Below, piece by piece: positions 28,557-35,898 of a DNA stretch of 64,000 bases. Every line of letters starts with the position of its first letter. Within the stretch, counting starts at the first letter, position 1. The stretch lies in assembly GCF_003991355.1 (NCBI RefSeq), contig NZ_RCSU01000001.1, forward strand, positions 434,001 through 498,000, written 5' to 3'. The stretch is from Pseudoflavitalea rhizosphaerae (GTDB taxonomy: Bacteria > Bacteroidota > Bacteroidia > Chitinophagales > Chitinophagaceae). Both the position numbers and the translations under genes were made by a program. A model generated the notes under the pieces. It was not told the DNA's origin. It ran no database searches and worked only from the letters and a program-made list of their open reading frames with translations.

Positions 28557-29960
28557 ATGATAAATAAAATGAGTTTCACCCATCATTCACATCCCGATGC
28601 TGCAAAGGACTTCGTCAAAAACACGGAGCGCATGCAATGGCATGATGAAGCCCTCTGGTTTGTGCGAGCAAAACGCGACCGCATTGCGCATACTGTTGCC
28701 GATTGGGAGGAACTGCGCAACCAGGCTTCCGCCATCAAGGGGCATACCCTCTCTAACCTGGACGTATACCTGCAACAGTTCGAGGAGCAGGCACTAGCCA
28801 ATGGCGTGCAGGTACACTGGGCAGCCGATGCCAAAGCACATAATGAAATCCTGCTGCAATTGCTGAAAGAACATAATGCCAGGAAGATCGTGAAGAGCAA
28901 GAGCATGCTTACCGAGGAATGTCATCTCAATCCATTCCTGGAGGAACATGGCATTGAAGTGGTGGATACCGATCTCGGCGAACGCATCGTTCAACTAAGA
29001 AAAGAACCACCCAGCCATATCGTGCTGCCCGCCATTCATATCAAGAAGGAGGAAGTGGGTGAATTGTTCCATGAGCATCTTGGTACCGAGGCTGGCGCAT
29101 CGGATCCGCAGTATCTCACCAGCGCTGCGCGTGAACATCTACGTCAGAAATTCCTGGCGGCCGATGCCGCCATTACCGGCGTTAATTTTGCTGTGGCCGA
29201 AACCGGCGCTTTCGTGGTTTGCACCAATGAAGGCAATGCAGATCTTGGCGCACATCTCGCCAAGTTACATATCGCCTGTATGGGCATCGAGAAGGTGATA
29301 CCGAAAACGAATGATCTCGGCGTATTCCTGCGATTACTGGCAAGAAGCGCTACCGGCCAGGCCATTACCACTTACAACAGTCATTTCCGCAAAGCCGCTC
29401 CCGGCGCGGAGCTGCATATTATCATCGTAGACAATGGCCGCACTACACAACTGGGCCGCGACGCTTTCCGCAATTCACTGAAATGCATCCGTTGCGGGGC
29501 CTGCATGAATACCTGCCCCGTTTACCGCAGGAGCGGCGGACACAGTTATCACAATGCGGTGGCTGGTCCTATCGGTGCGATACTGGCCCCGAATATAGAT
29601 ATGAAACAATATGCCGATCTTCCTTTCGCCAGCACACTTTGCGGAAGCTGCTCGGATGTTTGCCCGGTGAAGATCGATATCCATAACCAGCTTTACCAGT
29701 GGCGTCAGGTGCTCACCCGCGATGGTCATGCTCCGGCAACCAAAAAAGTCGCGATGAAAATTATGGGCAATGTACTGTCATCCCCTAAAAAATATTCCAT
29801 TTCGGGTAGGCTGGCCCGTAAGTTCCTGAAATGGTTCCCGGGCCTGTCTGTAAACAAACGGATCAACCCCTGGGGCAAACAAAGGGAACTTCCGGAAGTT
29901 CCGGAACAAAGTTTCCGCGAATGGTTCCGGCAACAGCAAAATAAAAAACAACAAAAGTGA
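28557..29960 (+). CDS. lutB: LutB-type L-lactate oxidation iron-sulfur subunit
   Basis: A 467-residue protein joining a LUD domain to a ferredoxin-like C-terminus. KSKSMLTEE, NPFLEEHGIEVVDTDLGE, TGVNFAVAETG and KVIPKTNDLGVFLRLLARSATGQ are typical LutB segments. Two 4Fe-4S motifs follow: CIRCGACMNTCP from Cys310 and CGSCSDVCP from Cys362. A second in-frame ATG four codons in (28569) is a possible start, with an A-rich stretch just before it. The gene overlaps lutC by four bases (GTGA). It is unusually separated from lutA by a 120-bp hairpin element, which may alter the ratio of the subunits. Confidence 0.93.
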   Translation: MINKMSFTHHSHPDAAKDFVKNTERMQWHDEALWFVRAKRDRIAHTVADWEELRNQASAIKGHTLSNLDVYLQQFEEQALANGVQVHWAADAKAHNEILLQLLKEHNARKIVKSKSMLTEECHLNPFLEEHGIEVVDTDLGERIVQLRKEPPSHIVLPAIHIKKEEVGELFHEHLGTEAGASDPQYLTSAAREHLRQKFLAADAAITGVNFAVAETGAFVVCTNEGNADLGAHLAKLHIACMGIEKVIPKTNDLGVFLRLLARSATGQAITTYNSHFRKAAPGAELHIIIVDNGRTTQLGRDAFRNSLKCIRCGACMNTCPVYRRSGGHSYHNAVAGPIGAILAPNIDMKQYADLPFASTLCGSCSDVCPVKIDIHNQLYQWRQVLTRDGHAPATKKVAMKIMGNVLSSPKKYSISGRLARKFLKWFPGLSVNKRINPWGKQRELPEVPEQSFREWFRQQQNKKQQK

Positions 29961-30523
29961 GCAGGCAACAAATACTGGACGCTATCAGGAAAAACAAGCC
30001 GGCATTGGTTGCTGCGCCCGCCTCCTTTCAGTACCTTCCATCTGTGGAGGAACTGGTACCAGCCTTCATTGCATCGCTGGAACCTGTGGGTGGCGCCGTG
30101 ATCACATTGAAAGCGAGAAATGAAATTGCAGCAGCCGTGCAGGAACATTACCCGCAGATGACGCACATCGCCGATTTCGTGAACCATCCGCGCAACAGCA
30201 ACCAGGCCTTGCTGCACGATGCCGCCAGCATTGAAGTAGCCGTACTGGAAGGCAGACTGGGCGTGGCCGAGAACGGCGCCATCTGGTTGCAGGAATCAGA
30301 TTGCATCAGCAGAGCATTGCCCTTTATTACACAGCACCTGGTGCTGGTGCTGGAAAAAACCAAAATAGTGGACACAATGCATTCTGCGTATGCGCAGATC
30401 GATACCACCAGGGAAGGGTTCGGTGTTTTCATCGCCGGTCCGTCAAAGACCGCCGATATCGAACAATCCCTTGTCATCGGCGCTCACGGAGCAAAAAGCC
30501 TGCTGGTGCTGCTCATTGGATAA
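29957..30523 (+). CDS. lutC: LutC-type L-lactate oxidation subunit (LUD domain)
   Basis: A 188-residue LUD-domain protein that completes LutABC. It starts at a GTG overlapping the lutB stop, giving MSRQQILDAIRKNKPA, the usual LutC N-terminus. The conserved core is visible as EVAVLEGRLGVAENGAIWL, LPFITQHLVLVL and EGFGVFIAGPSKTADIEQ, ending GAHGAKSLLVLLI. The protein is soluble with no membrane segment. The FAH-family hydrolase follows after 36 bases. Confidence 0.92.
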   Translation: MSRQQILDAIRKNKPALVAAPASFQYLPSVEELVPAFIASLEPVGGAVITLKARNEIAAAVQEHYPQMTHIADFVNHPRNSNQALLHDAASIEVAVLEGRLGVAENGAIWLQESDCISRALPFITQHLVLVLEKTKIVDTMHSAYAQIDTTREGFGVFIAGPSKTADIEQSLVIGAHGAKSLLVLLIG

Positions 30524-30559
30524 ATAAACAAAATCAAACACTACTAAACAGATAGAAAA

Positions 30560-31414
30560 ATGAAACTGATCCGTTTTGGAAACCCCGGCCAGGAAAAACC
30601 CGGCGTTGTGATCGACAACAAACGTTACGATGTAAGCCAGCTTGTGCGTGATTTTGATGAAGACTTCTTTGCCGGCAATGGCATTGACAACCTGAAAGCC
30701 GCGCTGGACAAGAACCCCGGCCTTCCTGAAGTAGCCGCCGGTGTTCGCTGGGCCAGCCCCGTTTCCAGACCATCAAAGATCATATGCATCGGGCTGAACT
30801 ATGCCGACCATGCTGCCGAAAGCAATATGGCCGCACCCGCCGAACCCGTGGTCTTCTTCAAAGCCACTTCAGCCCTCTGCGGCCCCAATGACGATGTGAT
30901 GGTCCCACGCAACAGCATGAAGACGGACTGGGAAGTGGAACTGAGCGTGGTGATCGGCAAAAAGGCAAGCTATGTTGATGAAGCCGAGGCAATGGATCAT
31001 GTTGCCGGCTACTGCCTGCACAACGATTACAGCGAACGCGAATTCCAGTTGGAGCGCGGCGGTCAGTGGGTGAAAGGGAAAAGCTGCGATACTTTTGCTC
31101 CACTCGGCCCATGGATCGCCACCAAAGATGAGATAGAAGATGTGAACAATCTTCGTTTATGGCTCTCCGTGAATGGGAAGATGATGCAGGACGGCAATAC
31201 CAGCAACCTCATCTTCAAAGTGCCTTTTTTGGTACATTATCTCAGCCAGTTCATGACCCTGCTGCCGGGAGATGTGATCTCCACCGGTACGCCTGCGGGT
31301 GTGGGACTCGGACAAAAACCGGAACCTGTTTATATCAAGGCAGGTGATGTGATGGAACTGGGAATAGATGGATTGGGAACGAGCAAACAAACGGCGGTTG
31401 CCTGGAAGAAATAG
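30560..31414 (+). CDS. FAH-family hydrolase, candidate 2,4-diketo-3-deoxy-L-fuconate hydrolase
   Basis: A 284-residue fumarylacetoacetate-hydrolase-fold enzyme. Visible core: KIICIGLNYADHAAES, a metal-binding acidic set in DWEVELSVVIGKKA and HNDYSEREFQ, GKSCDTFAPLGPW, and LLPGDVISTGTPAGVGLG near the C-terminus. The family cleaves C-C bonds of 2,4-diketo acids. In non-phosphorylative L-fucose and L-rhamnose degradation a member of this family splits 2,4-diketo-3-deoxy-L-fuconate or -rhamnonate into pyruvate and L-lactate. Adjacent lutABC genes make that reaction the best assignment. FAH members with other diketo substrates cannot be excluded. Confidence 0.82.
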   Translation: MKLIRFGNPGQEKPGVVIDNKRYDVSQLVRDFDEDFFAGNGIDNLKAALDKNPGLPEVAAGVRWASPVSRPSKIICIGLNYADHAAESNMAAPAEPVVFFKATSALCGPNDDVMVPRNSMKTDWEVELSVVIGKKASYVDEAEAMDHVAGYCLHNDYSEREFQLERGGQWVKGKSCDTFAPLGPWIATKDEIEDVNNLRLWLSVNGKMMQDGNTSNLIFKVPFLVHYLSQFMTLLPGDVISTGTPAGVGLGQKPEPVYIKAGDVMELGIDGLGTSKQTAVAWKK

Positions 31415-31417
31415 ACA

Positions 31418-31541
31418 GCGTGCCGGCAGTCGCTCGCCTCCGGCGAGTGACTTGTATTAGTTCGCCTCCGGCGAACACTGTGTCGCCAGAGGCGACGGAA
31501 CAAAAGTCACTCGCCGGAGGCGAGCGACTGCCAGCCCTCCG
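31418..31541. repeat. Nested palindromic element, copy C
   Basis: About 124 bp between the FAH gene and the second SDR. Outer arms 31425-31452 and 31505-31532 are perfect 28-nt complements. The arm loops read TCC / GGA instead of TCT / AGA as in copies A, B and D, so both arms changed together. The two inner hairpins are swapped in type compared with A: GTTCGCC...GGCGAAC comes first and GTCGCC...GGCGAC second. It ends with CTCCGAA, as does copy B (CTCCGAAA). Confidence 0.9.
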
Positions 31542-31559
31542 AACTCTTAAAATAATTCT

Positions 31560-32339
31560 ATGGACCTTCAACTTCAGCATAAAGTAATCCCGGTAACCGG
31601 CGGCGCCAAAGGCATCGGCGAAGGCATTGCCCTCGTACTCGCAAAAGAAGGCGCCATCCCCGTGATCATCGGGCGCAAGTCCGCCGATAACCAGAAAGTA
31701 GTGGACACTATCACTGCCAGTGGAGGCAAAGCCTGGCAGGTGGAAGCAGAGCTAACCGACCCTGCTTCCAGCGAGTACGCCGTCAAAGCCATTTTAAAGC
31801 AGTTTGGGCGCATCGATGGCCTGGTGAACAATGCCGGCGTCAACGACGGCGTTAGTCTCGAAAACGGCAACTATGATGCTTTCATGGCATCGCTTCATAA
31901 GAACCTCGTGCATTATTTCCTGATGGCGCATTATGCATTGCCCGCACTCAAAGAAAGCAAAGGCGCTATCGTTAATATCAGTTCCAAAACTGCAGATACC
32001 GGTCAGGGCGGCACTTCGGCCTATGCCGCTTCCAATGGAGGACGCAATGCACTCACCCGCGAATGGGCCGTGGAGCTGCTCCCCTTCGGTATCCGCGTGA
32101 ATGCCATAGTGGTGGCGGAATGCTATACCCCGCTCTACCAGACCTGGATCAACAGCTTGCCCAATCCTGAGGAAAAACTGGCCTCCATCGTTCAGAATAT
32201 ACCGTTAGGAAACCGGATGACCACGGCAGAAGAGATCGCCAATACTACAGCCTTCCTGTTGTCTGAAAAAAGCAGCCATACCACCGGGCAGCTGCTTTAT
32301 GTGGACGGAGGTTATGTGCATCTCGACAGATCGCTGTGA
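31560..32339 (+). CDS. SDR oxidoreductase with catalytic Lys replaced by Asn, candidate L-fucose dehydrogenase
   Basis: A 259-residue SDR with GGAKGIGEG, LVNNAGVNDGV, Ser141 in VNISSKTADTGQGG and Tyr155, but the YxxxK motif reads YAASN: residue 159 is Asn (codon AAT at 32034-32036). The rest of the fold is intact, including GQLLYVDGGYVHLD at the C-terminus. It is the second SDR of the operon. If the first SDR handles the 2-keto-3-deoxy acid, this one would oxidise L-fucose to the lactone, where several SDR sugar dehydrogenases are known. The Lys loss means either an altered proton relay or a subfamily trait. A GTG-start reading of the next gene would overlap its stop, but the better start for that gene is 41 bases on. 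Confidence 0.75.
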   Translation: MDLQLQHKVIPVTGGAKGIGEGIALVLAKEGAIPVIIGRKSADNQKVVDTITASGGKAWQVEAELTDPASSEYAVKAILKQFGRIDGLVNNAGVNDGVSLENGNYDAFMASLHKNLVHYFLMAHYALPALKESKGAIVNISSKTADTGQGGTSAYAASNGGRNALTREWAVELLPFGIRVNAIVVAECYTPLYQTWINSLPNPEEKLASIVQNIPLGNRMTTAEEIANTTAFLLSEKSSHTTGQLLYVDGGYVHLDRSL

Positions 32340-32380
32340 CCGGATTCCGTTATATTGCAGCTTCATTCAAAAGCGGACGT

Positions 32381-33430
32381 ATGCAACCAATTCGTACAGC
32401 ACTCTGTTCATTCGGCATGTCGGGCAAAATTTTCCATGCGCCCTTCATCCATCAGAACCCCCATTACCAGCTCTATGGTGTTTGGGAAAGAAGCAAAAAG
32501 ATCGCTGCCGATCTCTATCCCGGCATCATCAGTTACGATAATTACGAAGCCATCCTGGCCGATCCTAATATCGACCTTGTGGTGGTGAACACACCCAATA
32601 TCACCCATTTCGATTATACGAAAAAAGCATTACTCGCCGGCAAACATGTAGTGGTGGAAAAACCTTTCACCGTTACCGTTGCCGAAGCCATCGAACTGGA
32701 AGAGCTGGCAGTGAAGCAAGACAGGATACTATCGGTATACCAGAACCGAAGGTTCGACAGCGATATCCGCACCGTACGCCGCGTGATCGAAGAAGGCTCA
32801 CTCGGACAAATAGTGGAAGCGGAGATCCATTACGACCGGTACAACCTGGTGCTCAGTCCCAAGCCCCATAAGGAAATTGCCGTACAGGGCACAGGCGTAC
32901 TCTATGATCTCGGGCCGCATGTAATTGACCAGGCCCTCGTACTCTTCGGAATGCCCGATGCACTCTTTGCAGACATCACCCATCAACGCCCCGGCTCGCA
33001 GGTGGATGATTATTTCGAGATCATCTTCTTCTACCCACACATGAGGGTAAGACTGAAGAGCGGTTATGTAGTGATGGAACCCATTCCCGCATACGCCATC
33101 CACGGCACCAGCGGCTCCTTACTCAAACCCAGGGCTGACCCGCAGGAGATAAAGCTCAATGCCGGCCTGCTCCCCGAAGATGATACCTGGGGCGTGGAAG
33201 ACCCCGCAGCAGCAGGATTACTGCATACAAACATCGATGGACAACCGAAAAAGATCTCCGTAAGATCGGAAGCGGGAAATTATGGCGCTTTCTATGAGGG
33301 CCTGTACGATGCCATCCAGAATAACATTTTCGAAGACAAATTCGTTCCTGCCAGCGCAGGCACCAATGTGATCCGTATCATCGAAGCGGCTTACAAAAGC
33401 AGGGATGAAAAAAGAATCATCGAATTATAA
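32381..33430 (+). CDS. Gfo/Idh/MocA-family NAD(P)-dependent sugar oxidoreductase
   Basis: A 349-residue soluble enzyme. The start at 32381 gives MQPIRTALCSFGMSGKIFHAP, the usual N-terminal Rossmann strand; an upstream GTG at 32336 would add 15 unrelated residues and overlap the SDR stop. The NAD-binding half has VVVNTPNITHFDYTKKAL and the family motif GKHVVVEKPFTVT. The C-terminal half has VYQNRRFDSDIRTVRRVI and GTGVLYDLGPHVIDQAL, with the usual catalytic His region. This clade (YhhX/GutB-like) oxidises cyclic sugars or polyols. Its substrate here is unknown; the operon suggests a fucose or galactose derivative or a minor sugar of the same glycan. Confidence 0.85.
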   Translation: MQPIRTALCSFGMSGKIFHAPFIHQNPHYQLYGVWERSKKIAADLYPGIISYDNYEAILADPNIDLVVVNTPNITHFDYTKKALLAGKHVVVEKPFTVTVAEAIELEELAVKQDRILSVYQNRRFDSDIRTVRRVIEEGSLGQIVEAEIHYDRYNLVLSPKPHKEIAVQGTGVLYDLGPHVIDQALVLFGMPDALFADITHQRPGSQVDDYFEIIFFYPHMRVRLKSGYVVMEPIPAYAIHGTSGSLLKPRADPQEIKLNAGLLPEDDTWGVEDPAAAGLLHTNIDGQPKKISVRSEAGNYGAFYEGLYDAIQNNIFEDKFVPASAGTNVIRIIEAAYKSRDEKRIIEL

Positions 33431-33440
33431 AAAAGCTAGT

Positions 33441-34247
33441 ATGAAACCTTTTCGCATTCTTTTCTTTGCAGCAGCTTCGCTGATGCTTGTGCAATCCTGT
33501 TCAGTAGCGCAACCCAAAGGCGCACAAACCAAAACAGTATTGCTCGATTACTATTTCAACAATGAATACAAAAAGGATAAGTCCGGCAATATGGTGCGCT
33601 TCCACTATACCTGGGAAGATCCCACCAACAGTGGTTTCAGCATGTGGGGCGAAAGATTCCGCGTTGCCGGCGCCTTAACGGACTCACTGCCTGTTGCTCC
33701 CTCCAGGGAGAACCTGGCCAAAGCCAGTGTTTATATCATTGTGGATGCCGATACGGAGAAAGAAACCGCGCAGCCGAATTATATACAGTCAGAACATATC
33801 ACGGCCATCACTGAATGGGTGAAGAAGGGCGGCGTACTGGTGATGCTGGCCAATGATTCCGGCAATGCGGAATTCAAACACTTCAATCAGCTCGCCAATA
33901 AGTTCGGTATCCACTTCAATGAAGACAGGTACCACCTTGTGTTCAACAACAAATATGAGCAGGGTGCATTTGATGTTCCTGCCAATCACCCTTTGCTTCC
34001 CAATGCCAGGAAGATCTTCCTGAAAGAGCTGAGTACGCTTACCGTGCAAAAGCCCGCCAGGTCTGTATTCTCAGATAATGGTCATGTGATCATGGCAGTT
34101 GCGGAATTTGGAAAAGGGAAAGTACTGGCAATCGGGGACCCCTGGATCTACAATGAATATATCGATGGCAAAAGACTGCCCGCAGAATATGAGAACCCGC
34201 AGGCCGCCACCGATCTCGCCAATTGGTTATTGAAGCAGGCTAAATAA
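33441..34247 (+). CDS. Lipoprotein with glutamine-amidotransferase-like (DUF4350-type) domain
   Basis: A 268-residue exported lipoprotein: MKPFRILFFAAASLMLVQSC with lipid Cys20. The ATG at 33441 is preferred over an upstream one at 33405 that lies inside the preceding gene. Segments such as VLLDYYFNNEYKKD, RFHYTWEDPTNSGFSMWGERF, VYIIVDADTEKET, WVKKGGVLVMLANDSGN and EFGKGKVLAIGDPWIYNEY form an alpha/beta class-I-amidotransferase-like fold without a visible catalytic Cys-His-Glu triad. From memory, related domains occur attached to unsaturated-uronyl hydrolases (GH88/GH105) in Bacteroidota, so a role with uronic oligosaccharides is plausible. It is the last gene of the operon and ends 8 bases from a convergent SDR. 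Confidence 0.7.
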   Translation: MKPFRILFFAAASLMLVQSCSVAQPKGAQTKTVLLDYYFNNEYKKDKSGNMVRFHYTWEDPTNSGFSMWGERFRVAGALTDSLPVAPSRENLAKASVYIIVDADTEKETAQPNYIQSEHITAITEWVKKGGVLVMLANDSGNAEFKHFNQLANKFGIHFNEDRYHLVFNNKYEQGAFDVPANHPLLPNARKIFLKELSTLTVQKPARSVFSDNGHVIMAVAEFGKGKVLAIGDPWIYNEYIDGKRLPAEYENPQAATDLANWLLKQAK

Positions 34248-34255
34248 TATTTCGT

Positions 34256-35011
34256 TTAAGGGGCCAGGTAAGCTCCGTCTACCGGATAGTAAGCTCCCGT
34301 AACAAAACTGGCTTTGGAAGAACTGAGCCAGAGCACCAGCTCGGCCACTTCTTCCGGCTTGCCCAGTCTCCCGATCGGATGGAGGGCTACCAGACCTTTC
34401 ATTTGTTCCTCAGACATTTTTGCCAGCAGCGGTGTTTCAATGAATCCCGGGCCAACGGCCACTACACGGATCCCTTTGGCCGAGTATTCGATAGCAGCGG
34501 CTTTGGTGAGGCCCACCACGCCATGCTTGGCAGCAACATATGCAGGCGATCCGGCAAAGCCCACCGAACCCAGGATGCTGGCCATGTTCACGATCACACC
34601 ACCATTGGATTGCAGCATCGCCGGGATCTGGTATCGCATTCCATAGAATACTCCGCTGAGATTGATGGCAATCACTTTATCCCAGCCATCTACGGGGTAC
34701 TCACCGGTAGGCGCAGAAGGACCGCCAATACCAGCATTATTACAGGCAATATGCAAACCTCCGTATGTATCCACTGCTTCCTTTACCAGCATTTCATTGT
34801 CTGCCGGTTTGGAAGAATCCGCTTTCACGAATTTCGCTTTGCCCCCGGCTTTCACAATCACATCCACTGTTTCCTGTCCACCCTTCTCATCCAGGTCTGC
34901 TACAATCACCGATGCGCCGTTGGCCGCATAGAGTTCGGCCACAGCCCTACCAATGCCGGACGAAGCGCCGGTCACAATTGCTGATTTGTTGCTGAGCAAT
35001 GACATAACCAT
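34256..35011 (-). CDS. SDR-family oxidoreductase (glucose-1-dehydrogenase-like), substrate unknown
   Basis: A 251-residue classical SDR with an intact GASSGIGRA motif, CNNAGIGGPSAPTGEY, catalytic Ser in NMASILGSVG, YVAAK (Tyr/Lys) and PVDGAYLAP at the end. The sequence is close in style to the large group labelled glucose 1-dehydrogenase or 3-oxoacyl reductase-like SDRs, which is not a functional assignment. An ATG two codons in (35005) may be the true start. It faces the fucose operon tail to tail with an 8-base gap, so it is a separate transcription unit and need not belong to the sugar pathway. Confidence 0.8.
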   Translation of the reverse strand: MVMSLLSNKSAIVTGASSGIGRAVAELYAANGASVIVADLDEKGGQETVDVIVKAGGKAKFVKADSSKPADNEMLVKEAVDTYGGLHIACNNAGIGGPSAPTGEYPVDGWDKVIAINLSGVFYGMRYQIPAMLQSNGGVIVNMASILGSVGFAGSPAYVAAKHGVVGLTKAAAIEYSAKGIRVVAVGPGFIETPLLAKMSEEQMKGLVALHPIGRLGKPEEVAELVLWLSSSKASFVTGAYYPVDGAYLAP

Positions 35012-35109
35012 TGATTTAATTGATGAAAAAATGCGGGTAGAATTTCGGGGGGAGGGGCCACACTTTGAGAAAGTTACAACATTTCCATCAATTAGCTATT
35101 ACGGGAAGA

Positions 35110-35880
35110 TTATGGTCTGCGGAAGACATTCGATCCTCCCAAGCCTTTCATCATAAGATCGATCTCATCATCATGTACATCCTTGCGCATGAAAGCGCCC
35201 ATCTCTTTCCGGTAGGCTTCCCTGGCCTCTGTCATGGAGTATATTTTTTCTTTTTTTGCAGGTGCAGGAGCCACTAACAACCTTTCGTCCACTTCAAGTT
35301 GAATTTTAGTTGCAAACCAGGTGGTATACATCCTGGGAATGGCCAGTCCCAGTATCATCCCGGGCAGGCCGGCAAAGATCTCAGGGCCGCCCTGCGGAAC
35401 GATCTCCGGACAATAGAAAGCCACCACATAGATACTGTCCATCATCACACCAATGGCTTTGCGGCATTTGAATCCTGCGATCACACGCGTTTCATCATCT
35501 ATCTTCCAGCGAAGCCGCGTAACGGAATCCTCGAATATTTTATCGGAAGTAATGGAAGAACCTTTGAAAGTGGATACACCAGCGGAAATATCAGTAAAAA
35601 TGGAAGTTCCTTCGCCACCCATGAAAGGATCTGAGCCAATGCGTTTGTACAATGTTTTATCGCCATTGAACAGCAACTGTTTTTTGGTTACATAGAACTC
35701 CTGGCCACCGTCACCTCCCATCATCATCACACGGTCTTCCTTCCCTTTGAACATCTCTTCGAACATCCTTTTGGTATTCACTTTCACTTCAAACTCGATG
35801 CTGCCTTTGGTGAGAAAATCCTGTGCATTGACGCTAAAGCAGGTGAACAGAACGAATATATGTAGTATGAACTTATTCAT
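35110..35880 (-). CDS. GLPGLI family exported protein
   Basis: A 256-residue protein with a signal peptide (ending NAQ near residue 20) and the diagnostic segment EIFAGLPGMILGLAIPRM about two-thirds along. The family is restricted to Bacteroidota and has no known biochemical function. Members commonly sit beside an outer-membrane beta-barrel or TonB-receptor-like gene, as here, where the partner lies 18 bases upstream. The C-terminus is charged (KKEKIYSMTEAREAYRKEM...). Expected location: periplasm or outer-membrane surface. Confidence 0.88.
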   Translation of the reverse strand: MNKFILHIFVLFTCFSVNAQDFLTKGSIEFEVKVNTKRMFEEMFKGKEDRVMMMGGDGGQEFYVTKKQLLFNGDKTLYKRIGSDPFMGGEGTSIFTDISAGVSTFKGSSITSDKIFEDSVTRLRWKIDDETRVIAGFKCRKAIGVMMDSIYVVAFYCPEIVPQGGPEIFAGLPGMILGLAIPRMYTTWFATKIQLEVDERLLVAPAPAKKEKIYSMTEAREAYRKEMGAFMRKDVHDDEIDLMMKGLGGSNVFRRP

Positions 35881-35898
35881 GATCGAAAGGATAATTGA

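Noticed and set aside
32336-32380. GTG start overlapping the SDR stop for the Gfo/Idh gene
   Set aside because: The extra 15 residues do not resemble the family N-terminus; the ATG at 32381 begins the Rossmann strand directly.
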